DNA from: Topomyia yanbarensis
Taxonomy: Eukaryota; Arthropoda; Insecta; Diptera; Culicidae
Assembly: GCF_030247195.1 (NCBI RefSeq)
Contig: NC_080672.1
Location: 347,074,413-347,138,412 of the forward strand
DNA: 64,000 nt
Direction of reading: 5' to 3'
The notes under the pieces are model-generated. The model did no database searches, was not told where the DNA came from, and worked only from the letters and a program-made list of their open reading frames with translations. Positions 43,701 through 53,640 of this stretch are shown here, piece after piece (the first letter of the stretch is position 1; every line of letters begins with the position of its first letter). The position numbers and the translations under genes are program-made.

Positions 43701-44442
43701 TCCAATCAATGTTCCGTGTGAGGTCATACGATACATTGATTGTTTCCGATGGTCTTGAACCGTTAGCAATTGAAATCACGATAGGCAAATGATCGCTACC
43801 GTGGGGATCAGGGATCACCTTCCACATGCAATCTAACTGTAGCGATGTCGAGCAAAGCGATAAATCCAACGCGCTTGCGCGTGCTGGTGGTGTAGGAATC
43901 CGCGTCATTTCTCCCGTGTTTAAGATGGTCATGTTGAAATTATCGCAAAGATCTTGGATTAATGTTGATCTATTATCATCATGAAGACAGCCCCATACCG
44001 TACCGTGCGAGTTAAAGTCTCCCAGAACTAGCCGTGGTGCCGGTAAGGATTCCGTGATATTACAAAGCGTTCGGTGCCCTACCGAGGCTCTAGGAGGAAT
44101 GTAGATGGAAGCAATGCAAAGGTCTTTACCTTTGATTAAAACTTGACAAGCGACAATTTCAATGCCTGGTGTCGAAGGGAGGTTAATTCGGTTGAAAGAA
44201 TAGCACTTTTTGATCCCCAAAAGTACTCCTCCATAGGGGTTTTCTCGATCCAGACGAATTATATTAAAGTCGTGGAAGTTGAGATTTATATCGGAAGTTA
44301 ACCAAGTTTCACATAATGCGAAAGCATCACATTTTAAACTATTTAGTAAAAATTTAAAGGAATCGATTTTCGGGAGGATACTTCTGCTGTTCCACTGTAG
44401 AACAGTGATCGAATCGGTGACCTCGTTCGATGACTTAGCCAT
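40756..44442 (-). CDS. I-group LINE ORF2: endonuclease, reverse transcriptase, RNase H (copy B)
   Basis: 1228 codons from MAKSSNEV, exactly the length of copy A, with the same domain order. Endonuclease motifs LQWNSRS, CETW, VLGDFNSHG and GSDHLPI; RT motifs VFLDIKGAFDSV, GLPQGSCLSPLLYN and LADDGVVS; RNase H YTDGSNLDGSTGFGI, AELAAIQYTL, SDSLSSIEAL and PSHCSIPGNEKADSLAK; C-terminal CACDEGYHDIEHVVWVC. Identity to copy A looks high throughout (well above 80% by eye). One change from copy A near the endonuclease motif is WNCRS to WNSRS; the catalytic N is kept. It appears functional. Confidence 0.92.
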   Translation of the reverse strand: MAKSSNEVTDSITVLQWNSRSILPKIDSFKFLLNSLKCDAFALCETWLTSDINLNFHDFNIIRLDRENPYGGVLLGIKKCYSFNRINLPSTPGIEIVACQVLIKGKDLCIASIYIPPRASVGHRTLCNITESLPAPRLVLGDFNSHGTVWGCLHDDNRSTLIQDLCDNFNMTILNTGEMTRIPTPPARASALDLSLCSTSLQLDCMWKVIPDPHGSDHLPIVISIANGSRPSETINVSYDLTRNIDWKSYATAISVKIESTQELPPEEEYRFLAGLILDSANQAQTKPVPSANTHRRSPTLWWDKECSELYAEKSTAYKAFREDGLPASYQQYASLERRMKSLMKAKKRSYWRRFVDGLTRETAMSTLWGTARRMRNHNSTNENVEYSNRWIFAFAKKICPDSVPVQKTYHAASSHDTANETPFSMVEFSLALLSCNNNAPGLDRIKFNLLKNLPDTAKRRLLNLFNKFLEGNIVPYEWRQVKVIAIQKPGKPASDHNSYRPIAMLSCIRKLFEKMIMFRLDNWVEANGLLSDTQFGFRKGKGTNDCLALLSTEIQMAYANKEQMASVFLDIKGAFDSVSINILSEKLHQHGLSPILNNFLLNLLSEKHMHFSHGDLTTSRFSYMGLPQGSCLSPLLYNFYVNDIDDCLANSCTLRQLADDGVVSVTGPKAADLQGPLQNTLDNLSAWALQLGIEFSTEKTELVVFSRKREPAQLQLLLMGATINQVFTFKYLGIWFDSKGTWGCHIRYLKQKCQQRINFLRTITGTWWGAHPGDLIRLYQTTILSVMEYGCFCFRSAANIHFIKLERIQYRCLRIALGCMHSTHTMSLEVLAGVLPLKNRFWELSYRLLIRCDILNPLVIENFERLVELNSQTRFMSLYFDYMAQSINPSSYNPNRVRFLDTSDSTVFFDTSMKEEIRGIPDHIRPQVIPNIFYNKFREVDCDKMFYTDGSNLDGSTGFGIFNNTITASFKLNDPASVYVAELAAIQYTLGIIDTLPTDHYFIVSDSLSSIEALRAVKPKKQLPYFLGKIQESLCTLSEKSYQITFVWVPSHCSIPGNEKADSLAKVGALNGDIYERPICFNEFFSICRQRTLNSWQTSWSNGELGRWLHSIIPKVSTKPWFGGMDVGRDFIRVMSRLMSNHYTMDAHLRRIGLAESSLCACDEGYHDIEHVVWVCAGYCDARSQLKESLRARGRPPNVPVRDMLATRDFPYMSLIYTFIKTINIPI

Positions 44443-45772
44443 CGAAGGATACGATCGCTGCAAGGAGGGGCCATTTAGTAGTCAACTGCTTCAAAAATGT
44501 TTGCACTATAGGGAGAAAACGTATCAGAAGGCTTTTAAGAGGATCAGTAACATTGAAAGCTGTGAAAATTAAGTCCACTATGTCAGAAAATTTCATTAGT
44601 CCGCTACTGGACTGAGTATCTGTTTGAAAAAAGGGGACACTTGGGGTTTTGGATGTCCCTGGAAGTGGTGGGTACTCCTTGTTAGAATTAATATTTCCAA
44701 GTCCTGGAGCAAATTGCTTCGGCTTTTGTGCATCACTTCCGTTGGATCTATTGGTTGTAGATGGCGCACTCTGAGTGGACGACACCTTGGCACCCTTACG
44801 AGGCAATGTAGGGGAGGCTGGATTTCTCCTCTTCCTGGATTCCCCTGGGTTAACCAAAGATGTTCCCTCTCGTGGATCGTCAGATTCTTGCTCAACGTTA
44901 GCCAAACCAGCATAGGGATTTTCGGACAGGACAGATGGCGAAGCATTCTTTAGCATTTCTGCATAAGAACGCCTTGAGCGTTCCTTAAGGGAGCGCTTAA
45001 TTTTATCCCCGCGCTGCTTGTACGCAGGGCATGATTTAAGAGCATGTGAAGGGCCCCCGCAGCAAATACACTTTTCAGTTTCTTTGTCGCAAGAGTCATC
45101 CTCATGCTCTCCTTCGCATTTGCCGCATCGTTTCTTATTTCCACAATATGTGGCTGTGTGGCCCAACTGCTTGCAATTGCTGCAGCTCATGACCCGCGGT
45201 ACAAACAGGCGAACTGGTAGGCGAACCCTGTCAAGGAGGATGTAGTTGGGAAGAGAGGACCCGGCGAATGTCACCCGAAGCGAGCCTGATAGAGAGTAGG
45301 TAGTCTTACCTCCCTCGGTGTTTGCGGTATACAATTGTTTGCATTCTAAGATCTTAATCTGTTCAAGAGAGGGGTCCTTAAAGCAGCCAACCCCGTGCTC
45401 CAACAGTTCTTCGCATTTCAGGCCCGGTTCGGACACTACCCCATCGATTTCACAGGCCACACAAGGCACGTACGCTTTAAATTCCCGCGTAAAGCGCTCA
45501 CAGCAAGCAATCGCGTTTGCCTGGCCGAGATCACTCACTAGAACACGTATCTTGTTTGCCCGAACACGTGTTATCTGAGTTACGGCCGGGTAATTAGCAG
45601 TCAGATCTCGAGAAAGTTTTAATATATTAACCGGTTTCTCTCCGGTCCGAAAATATACCACCCATGGCCCAGAGGAACCTTCTGGGTACTGCTTTATACG
45701 GGGAGCAATGCGAGTATTAGGGGGATCAGGGACTTCCATGATTACATCAGATGGTATTTCGCCCTCGGCCAT
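44435..45772 (-). CDS. I-group LINE ORF1, CCHC protein (copy B)
   Basis: 445 codons from MAEGEIPSD. Same plan as copy A: a shared N-terminal domain (YPEGSSGPWVVYFRTG, IACCERFTREFKAYVP), three zinc knuckles (CSNCKQLGHTATYC, CGKCEGEHEDDSC, CICCGGPSHALKSC), a basic tail and the hydrophobic end SFDG, overlapping ORF2 by ATGGCTAA (44442-44435). It is much more different from copy A than the ORF2s are from each other, especially in the linker after the knuckles. Confidence 0.88.
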   Translation of the reverse strand: MAEGEIPSDVIMEVPDPPNTRIAPRIKQYPEGSSGPWVVYFRTGEKPVNILKLSRDLTANYPAVTQITRVRANKIRVLVSDLGQANAIACCERFTREFKAYVPCVACEIDGVVSEPGLKCEELLEHGVGCFKDPSLEQIKILECKQLYTANTEGGKTTYSLSGSLRVTFAGSSLPNYILLDRVRLPVRLFVPRVMSCSNCKQLGHTATYCGNKKRCGKCEGEHEDDSCDKETEKCICCGGPSHALKSCPAYKQRGDKIKRSLKERSRRSYAEMLKNASPSVLSENPYAGLANVEQESDDPREGTSLVNPGESRKRRNPASPTLPRKGAKVSSTQSAPSTTNRSNGSDAQKPKQFAPGLGNINSNKEYPPLPGTSKTPSVPFFQTDTQSSSGLMKFSDIVDLIFTAFNVTDPLKSLLIRFLPIVQTFLKQLTTKWPLLAAIVSFDG

Positions 45773-48700
45773 TTAAGCACGAGGGCAGAGCGTTATATAA
45801 ACGGGAATGTGTCTTATTATTTGATTACAAGGTAGAGTAAAAGTAGGGAAAAGGAAAGAAAGCAAACGAGGAAAAAAAATAAAGCAAAACTTATCTGCAA
45901 ACAACGTCGATTGTTCCGCACCAGCGAAAACAATGTACTGGATTTACTGTCGGCACCAGCAGAACGGCTGCTAACGAACGAACAAAGGATGACCTTGACT
46001 CACTAAAATTTACACACCGAGCACCACTGTGAAATATAACGATCCGTTCCGTTCAAAGGTTGGGAGACGTATGAAATCGAAGCAGTTGTGGTCACATTTT
46101 GGAAAATTTTTCACCATTATACATTCATTGCAGAATTTCTTAAAATCGACGTTTTCTGCGTGATCGTACTCATCACCCTGTAATTCCGGAACCGGAAGTC
46201 GGATCCATTAGAAATTCAATAGCAGCCTATGGGAACGTTGCACCTTTCATTTGGGACTAAGTTTGTAAAAATCGGTTCATCCATCTCTGAGAAAAGTGAG
46301 TGAGATTGTGTTCGCGTACACACACACAGACGCACATACACACACACATACATACACACACATACATACACACACATACATACACACACAGACATTTGCC
46401 GAACTCGACGAACTGAATCGAATGGTATATGTCACTCGGCCCTCCGGGCCTCCGTTAAAAGGTCGGTTTTCAGAGCAATTGCAATACCTTTCTATTGAGA
46501 AAGGCAAAAAGGTGCAAAATCGGCAAAGTCCCAAAAAGTCGATTTCCAAAAAAAAAAAAAATTTCGTGATAACATAAAATCTCGACGTTTCATGCATTTT
46601 AAAGATGTTTGGCATCAAAAATACGAATTCGATTTTTGAAATTTCATGGGGTCCCCCCTTTGAAAAAAATTTTGAGTTCCGGCTTATATGGGAATTTCAT
46701 GTGTGACCGGACCGTTCAGTCTATATTTCCGGAACCATACAAGCGATCCGTGCGAAATTTCACAGACATCTGTGGGGATAATAGAGCTATCATTTGGGAC
46801 TAAGGTTGTGAAAATCGGCCCAACCATTTCCGAGAAACTGATATGAGTTTGCTAGTTATGAAAGATGGCCGCTTTTCCCGGGCACTTCCGGAACCGTCTA
46901 TGGTGGTCAATGTAGTCAACGAGAGTTTGTTTGGCCGTCAGTGACCTAGAACTGCAAAGTTAAGTTATTTGAGAGACATTTTAGCGAAATTTTTACCTTT
47001 TTTGCTTCCATCGGGGTATCGGTTTGAATCACAATTTGCTATGTGATCGCACGCCACAACCCGTAACTCCGGAACCGGAAGTCGGTTGGGGATAAAATTT
47101 AATAGCCATTTACGGGGACGCAACATCTTTCATTTGAGACTAAGTTTGGTTGATTCGGTCTAGTCACCTCCAAGAAACCGATGTGACTGTTAGTCTGAAT
47201 TTGGATACTTCCGCCGGGGCTTCCGGAACCGATGATGGTGGCCAATGTGACCAAAGAGACTTTGAATGGCTGTTAATGACCTAGTACTACAAATCGAAGC
47301 AGTTGTGGTCACATTTTGGAAAATTTTTCACCATTATACATTCATTGCAGAATTTCTTAAAATCGACGTTTTCTGCGTGATCGTACTCATCACCCTGTAA
47401 TTCCGGAACCGGAAGTCGGATCCATTAGAAATTCAATAGCAGCCTATGGGAACGTTGCACCTTTCATTTGGAACTAAGTTTGTAAAAATCGGTTCATCCA
47501 TCTCTGAGAAAAGTGAGTGAGATTGTGTTCGCGTACACACACACAGACGCACATACACACACACATACATACACACACATACATACACACACACAGACAT
47601 TTGCCGAACTCGACGAACTGAATCGAATGGTATATGTCACTCGGCCCTCCGGGCCTCCGTTAAAAAGTCGGTTTTCAGAGCAATTGCAATACCTTTCTAT
47701 TGAGAAAGGCAAAAAGGAGCGGAGTCGGCAGAGTCCCAAAAAATCGAATTTTACAAAAAAAAAATAATTTCGAGATAACATAAAATCTCGACGTTTCATG
47801 CATTTTAAAGATGTTTGGCATCAAAAATACGAATTCGATTTCTGAAATTTCATGAGGTCCCCCCTCTTGAAAAAAAAATTTTGAGCTCCGGCTTATATGG
47901 GAATTTTATATGTGACCTAATGGTTTAGTCTATATTTCCGGAACCATCGCTTAGATCCGTACGAAATTTTATAGATATCTGTGGGGATATTATAGCTATT
48001 ATTTGGGACTAAGTTTGTGAAAATATGCCCAACCATTTCCGGGAAACTGATGTGAGTTCGTTACTTTTGAAAGATGGCTGCTTTTTCCGGGCACTTCAGG
48101 AACCGTCTATGGTGGTCAATGTAGTCAACGAAAGTTTGGCTGGCCGTCGGTGGCCTAGAACTGCAAATTTAAGTTGTTTAAGAGACATTTTAGCGACATT
48201 TCTACCTTTTTTGCTTTCATCGGAGTATCGGTTTGAATCGGAATTTTCTATGCGATCGCACGCCACAACCCGTAACTCCAGAACCGGAAGTCGGATCTGT
48301 ATGAAATTAAATAGCCATTTACGGGAGCGCAACACCTTTCATTTGAGACTAAGTTTGGTTGAATCGGTCTAGCCATCTTCGAGAAACGTATGTGACTGTT
48401 ATTCTGAAACTAAATACTTCCGCCGGGACTTACGGAACCGATGATAGTGGCCAATGTGGTCAAAGAGACTTTGAATGGCTGTTAGTGACCTAATATTACA
48501 AATCGAAGTAGTAGTGGTTACATTTTGGAAAAATTTTCACCTTTATACGTTCATTGCAGAATATATTAAAATCGACATTTTCTGCGTGATCGTACTCATC
48601 ACTCTGTAAGTCCGGAAGCGGAAGTCGGATCCATTAGAAATTCAATAGCAGCCTATGGGAATGTTGTACCTTTCATTTGAGACTAAGTTTGTCAAAATCG

Positions 48701-48908
48701 GATCCGCCATCTCTAAGAAAAATGAGTGACATTTTTGGTCACATACACACATATACATATATACATACACACATACATACACACGCACAGACATTTGCTG
48801 AACTCGACGAACTGAATCGGATGGTATATGTCACTCGGCTCTCCGGACCTCCGTTAAATAGTCGGTTTTCAGAGCAATTGCAATACCTTTCTATTGAGAA
48901 AGGCAAAA

Positions 48909-49660
48909 CTTTAGATTTGCATCACTATAGGTGGCATTGTAAATGTTCAGGTACCGTCGTAAAAAGATAATTTTGATAAATATCTTTCTGACCAATCTTA
49001 CCGAAAATGGCAAAGGCACATTATATGCGGATGTGGGAGTTCCAACTCAGGTGAGCTGCGTACAGTGTAATGGACTTACCAGCAGCGCTATTCTCACCGC
49101 ATATGATTTAATCTGACCTTCATAGTTGTCGGACGTTGTTTAAGGCTGTAGAGTGCCTCCGTCAATAATGAGGAATGATGGAGTAAGGCGGGTTAAACAT
49201 CAACTCTACAATGTCGACTTTTGATACAATAATTGTCCTTAAACTATGACAATTTAGGAAAAATATTTATCAATATGCAAATAAAAATCAACTTGTTAAT
49301 AGATGACGACTATGTGATTTTCAAAAAGTACATTGATTCATACAATGTTGTTCTCAACTTCTTACTACATTTACAGATGACAATATTGAATATTGCAGCC
49401 ATTGAAATCAATCAATATTATATCGAATCTAAGTGCGTGATTGAGGTTCATTCTTTTTAGATATTCGCATTGTCCGCTGCAGAAATAGAACGATTCTTTG
49501 AAATACTGTCTCTTCATGCACAAATTATTGGTGAGGTAGATTTTTGATATATGTTCTGTTTTGTGCCTTCTTTTATAGTAAATGATTCGGAGAAGCGAAG
49601 ATAGCAAACAAGTACATTATAAGTAATATTAATATTTTCATATTCAACTAATTAGTATCT
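48909..49660. other. Spacer, no gene seen
   Basis: Unique-looking AT-rich sequence after the tandem array. No motif or repeat recognised. Confidence 0.4.
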
Positions 49661-49663
49661 CAA

Positions 49664-49790
49664 AGCCGGCGCCGGTAGCCAAGTGGCACATCTATGGTTT
49701 TCATGGTATGGTCGCCTCTATGGTGTCAGTGACAGAGACTAAGTGCAGAAAGAGAGCGAAGGAAAAAATGAAATACTAACAATAATAAAC
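49664..49790 (+). mobile_element. Possible tRNA-related SINE fragment
   Basis: GGTAGCCAAGTGGC resembles a Pol III box A, and the following CGCCTCTATGGTGTCAGTGAC...AGAGAGCGA resembles the tail of the SINE at 62.5 kb. No clear box B, so truncated or a chance match. Confidence 0.3.
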
Positions 49791-49799
49791 CTTTCCACT

Positions 49800-52240
49800 T
49801 TTCGAAAGTACAAATGTTCAATACCTTCATTGTTACGCAAACTTAGCGAAACATCGGAATTATTCGAAACTATTAATATGAGCACCACAATTAATTTCAA
49901 CAATTCACTACTACGACTATTAGCAGTTCATTCATAATCAGCCACAAACAGAAATGCAACCATCTACCAACGAAGCTCATCAAAGACGAGAAGCAAATTC
50001 TATATCACTTAAACTGCAATATTATACAGTGTAACCCAAACATAAATGAATAAAAGTTTAAGTTAAAAGAATTCATTTCAATACCAGTCATGTAAAACAG
50101 TCGAAATAGGAAACGCATTGAATGCACGCTGCCGTGAGGCCAGGAGCGAATCCAGAAAAATATTTCGGGAGGGGTCCGAAATTTTGATTTTGGAATGAAT
50201 ATTGCAAATCAGGTTTGGCGGTCAAATTTGGTTTGAAATGATTTTAAATTTGAAACCAGTATAAAACTGAAACTAATTTAGCATTTCTCAAAAAAATTCG
50301 GAGGCGGCCCGGACCCCAGAACCCTCCCCCTGGCTCCGCCATTGCGTGAGGCACAAATCCTCGACTACCAACGTTGCATTTGAGCCAGCATAATTGATTC
50401 TGAAAACTCGATAAAATTCTACGTTTGTTGTACTGGATGAGATCCTTCAATGCGCTTATACAGATAAAGAGATGACGCACTGAATGTAAATAAGTCCGCG
50501 TTAAACAACATAGTTATATTGATTTCGATGTTAACTTTTTAAATACTCATTATTTCCTAAATCGAAATACACCATTAAATTCCTGAAATGATTTTCTATC
50601 AGAAACACCTATATATGTTGTTAAATTATCATTGTAGTACCTATTAAAGTGAGATAAATTATAATGAACAAATTCCTTTTTTCTTTTTTTTTCGACTATG
50701 ATAGTCACACTTTCTTTTTTTTTACATTTAACGACATTCAATTAGCTAGAGATTACTGGGTAGGGAAAGTTATGGAAATTAGAGCCATAGTACTCAAGTA
50801 AGAGCAAGGATGTGAAATATACAGATCGGAAAACTAGAAGTGGCAGGGTCATTAGAACAGGCTTAATATCTTACGGGCTTAACTTTTGTCTTCTGCTAAT
50901 GAGGGTCGAGCTTAGGCAGCATAACCACGAATGACTGTACCTATGGTATTCAAGTTTCAGTGAATACAGTTTATTCCAGAATCGATCATCTATCTCACCT
51001 TTGAAGTTCGGTAAAAAATCTATCTTTCGTCCTCAAGACTTAATATTTTAAGACGATTCTAGTCAACTTGTTTACAAATAGAGAAAAATTTTAAATCATG
51101 GAAAATCGAAAATAGAATTTTAAGGGTCGTCAAACGGTGGGATAACAAAATTCTCACAAGTTTCCTATCTCATGCCTCCACGCGAGTCTAAGTCTATTGA
51201 TGACATTTGGTCCTTAGACCGGCGACGACTGGGTGCTATCAGCCTTCTGCCAATAGTATCAGAATGAGAGGGTGCGAACAAATCTAGTCGAGAAAACATT
51301 GCCGTAAAAATGAATAGTTGATCGGAAATTAGCCCCAATACGAATAATCTGACTAGTATCTATGATCACGGGTCAATACGTATTGAAAATTCGCCGCGTC
51401 TGTTTTTATGAACCTAATTTCAAGCTCCATTATTGCTAACAAGCCCGTGCATCAGGTTAACAATCCTTTATATTTCCCTTCAGTGTTCGTTATTATCGCT
51501 CGTATACTTGTATTCCACAAACAATCTGATATGGAAAATAAGAAATACTTTCCTTGATTTATAACATCTCGCGCTATTTTTGCCTGTATAATGTGTCACT
51601 CTAGCTTGTCACTCTAGCCTGTATAATGTGTCACTCGGTAGTTTTCAAGCCAATAAATATATCGTAGAGAAGAAGTAGCGAATTATGTCCAAATACTGTT
51701 GCAATAAATAGTGATCCGGCCCATTACGCAGATAAGATTAGCTTTTCTAGGCAATACTCCCACGGTCGGCCGAGTGGAGTTCAAATTGCTTTTGTTTAGG
51801 GAACATAGTATACTCTCGGTAGCCGGCTGCCCAGAGTTTAAAAAAAACCAAAAACTAAACAAGATCTCTTTTTCGAGTGATCGTGCACTCGAAGACTAAC
51901 TTAACAACTACCTAATAAAATATGCTTTACAGGTCGCATCGCTTGCTTGGAGCGAATCCTAGACCTGATACCCTTCCAAACTATCAACTCCGCGACACCT
52001 ATGGAAGAGTCTGATGAATCGTCGTCCTTCCGTTAAGTAGGTGGAGCATCAACACTTCCTGTCTACCTTATCCTTCCCCGTGAACGATGGAGATGGGGGC
52101 GGCCGGCAATGATGGCTATCATGCTGTTGAGGTTTTAATATGGGTCGGATTGGTATGAATTCCTACTTACCATTTCCTAAGCAACTCTTATTAGATAATC
52201 AGCAGTCAAACATGATGAAGTCAGTGTGCAATCCGCCAAA
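49800..52240. other. Spacer with a MITE-like piece
   Basis: 50135-50345 carries GAGCGAATCCAG near one end and CCCCCTGGCTCCGCCATTG at the other, similar to the CAGTGGCGAATCCAGG-type end at 590, and may be a hAT-like MITE. The rest shows no recognised gene or repeat. Confidence 0.35.
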
Positions 52241-52299
52241 ATCATCGTCACAACGCAATGCAACGCAACGCAACGAAAATCGAAAATAGAATTTTAAGG

Positions 52300-53640
52300 T
52301 TTTGTCCGGCTAGGCGACACTGTGCGTTGGGCCGAGTATGGAGCTGACCCTAATCGACCTCTGCTCCATGTTCGTTTCATAGACCAGTACTCGGTTCTGG
52401 AAGTAACCTTGCACAGATAGTTCGGAACCACCCGTCATTAACGTCTATTGTTACCACGGTGCAGTAACTATTATTCCTTCTCTTTTGCTTCGATGCGTTC
52501 TCAGCGTTCGCGATGACTATACGCATGGCCTCCACCGTCGAGATCCCTTTATGGAATCCGAACTGCTTCTGCGATAGACCTTTATCACTTTCAGCGTAGT
52601 TAGTCAGCGTTGATAGTCAGCCTGTTGAGGATGACACCAGAAGTATACCAAGAGTGTCCAGCAGGATAAATGCCGAAACATTGTTGGATCTAGTGGTAGC
52701 TTCCTTGGTTTTGGAAGCAACTCCAGATTCTGGATCTTCCGTCTATCCGGGAAGTAGCCTTCGTCCAGACATTTCCGTAGAACTATCTTGAGCATGTCCG
52801 AAAACGCCAGGATCGCGGTCCGTAGTGCCACGTTGGGGATACGATCCAATCCGGGAGCTTTCTTCGCTTTCAGCCCTTTTGCCTCTATAAGAAGCTCGTC
52901 GTTGGAAACTCAATCGTCACCAGTATTTCCACCGTCTGCGGTTGGGTCGTGCTTCGCCAAAGGACCCTCCACGATAATTTTCAGTTTATCAGCGCACATT
53001 TCAGCTGGCGTCGCTGGACCCTTGATGTTGGCCATCAGGCCACGGTAAGCGTTACCCCAGGGGTTTGCATCTACTTCTCCGCACAGCTCCTCGTAGCCGA
53101 CGGACTTACTAAGCAGTATCTCGCGTTTAAAAGCGGCCCTAGACGTCCGGAATGTCACTTTACACTCTTCCCTGACTCCCTCCGATCTTGCTCTTTGAAC
53201 GCATCTACTGGGTTTTAAGCAGGCAGCACGGGGAATACTGAACCTTGCGTTCCACCATTACGCTGAACGCCGGTTCCATTTTCCTAGGTATTGTTACGTC
53301 ATACGCCCTAGCTAATGTTTCCGACAATTCAATGGTAATTTGGGCGAGGCTCTCAGCACGAAGTGCTTGCACAAAAAGATCCTTATCGGGATTCGTCTGA
53401 CTAACGAGTCGGTTGGTGCGTCCAGCAATTGATTGTACTGTTCCGATGTCCACCGTGGAGGAGCATAACATCTACATACGAATACGCCGTTGGTCCTGGC
53501 GATAACGAAGCGTTCGTGTGTGTGCTATCCACCACCTCTTGCACAGGGAAACCGCTCATCGCTTGGATTGCTGCCATCCCTGCACTATCCACTATCCAGT
53601 TACCGTTATCGGGAGGAACACGATAAGGCTCTGCAATAAT
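52300..53640 (-). pseudogene. Decayed R1-clade LINE ORF2 fragment
   Basis: Minus-strand frames, in order: ARAYDVTIPRKMEP (end of endonuclease, about 53.3 kb), YEELCGEVDANPWGNAYRGLMA (53.09-53.02 kb), MDRIPNVALRTAILAFSDM and CLDEGYFPDRRKIQNLELLPKP (52.85-52.72 kb), then GLSQKQFGFHKGISTVEAMRIVIANAE with TVVTIDV (about 52.6-52.44 kb). These are characteristic of the R1 clade from the end of the endonuclease through RT motif A. Several stops and shifts; the rest of the RT is lost. Confidence 0.7.

Larger units (their letters stand above)
39897..46073 (-). mobile_element. Full-length I-group LINE, copy B
   Basis: Flanked by AAATCGAAGCAGTT (39883-39896 and 46074-46087), a 14-bp target duplication inside the second 1.2-kb tandem unit. 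Minus-strand order: 5' UTR of 301 bp, ORF1 (45772-44435), ORF2 (44442-40756), 3' UTR of about 860 bp, poly(A). Total 6177 bp against 6183 for copy A. Both ORFs open. The 3' UTR has about six spaced copies of ATCTTAAAACTAG (plus-strand reading). Confidence 0.92.
26238..48908 (+). repeat. Base repeat of the nested block, ending in four ~1.2-kb tandem units
   Basis: Starts AAAAACCTGTTTTAATCCAC (26238) with a second, similar start at 37678, and ends GAGAAAGGCAAAA at 48908. Removing three insertions (26320-32502, 32535-37565, 39897-46073) leaves about 5.2 kb of continuous repeat. From about 37903 it consists of four tandem units, each with the words GTAACTCCGGAACCGGAAGT, a CA/TACA microsatellite, CTCGGCCCTCCGGGCC and a terminal CCTTTCTATTGAGAAAGG hairpin. 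Unit boundaries are about 37903, 39101, 46509 and 47713. No coding capacity. Confidence 0.75.
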
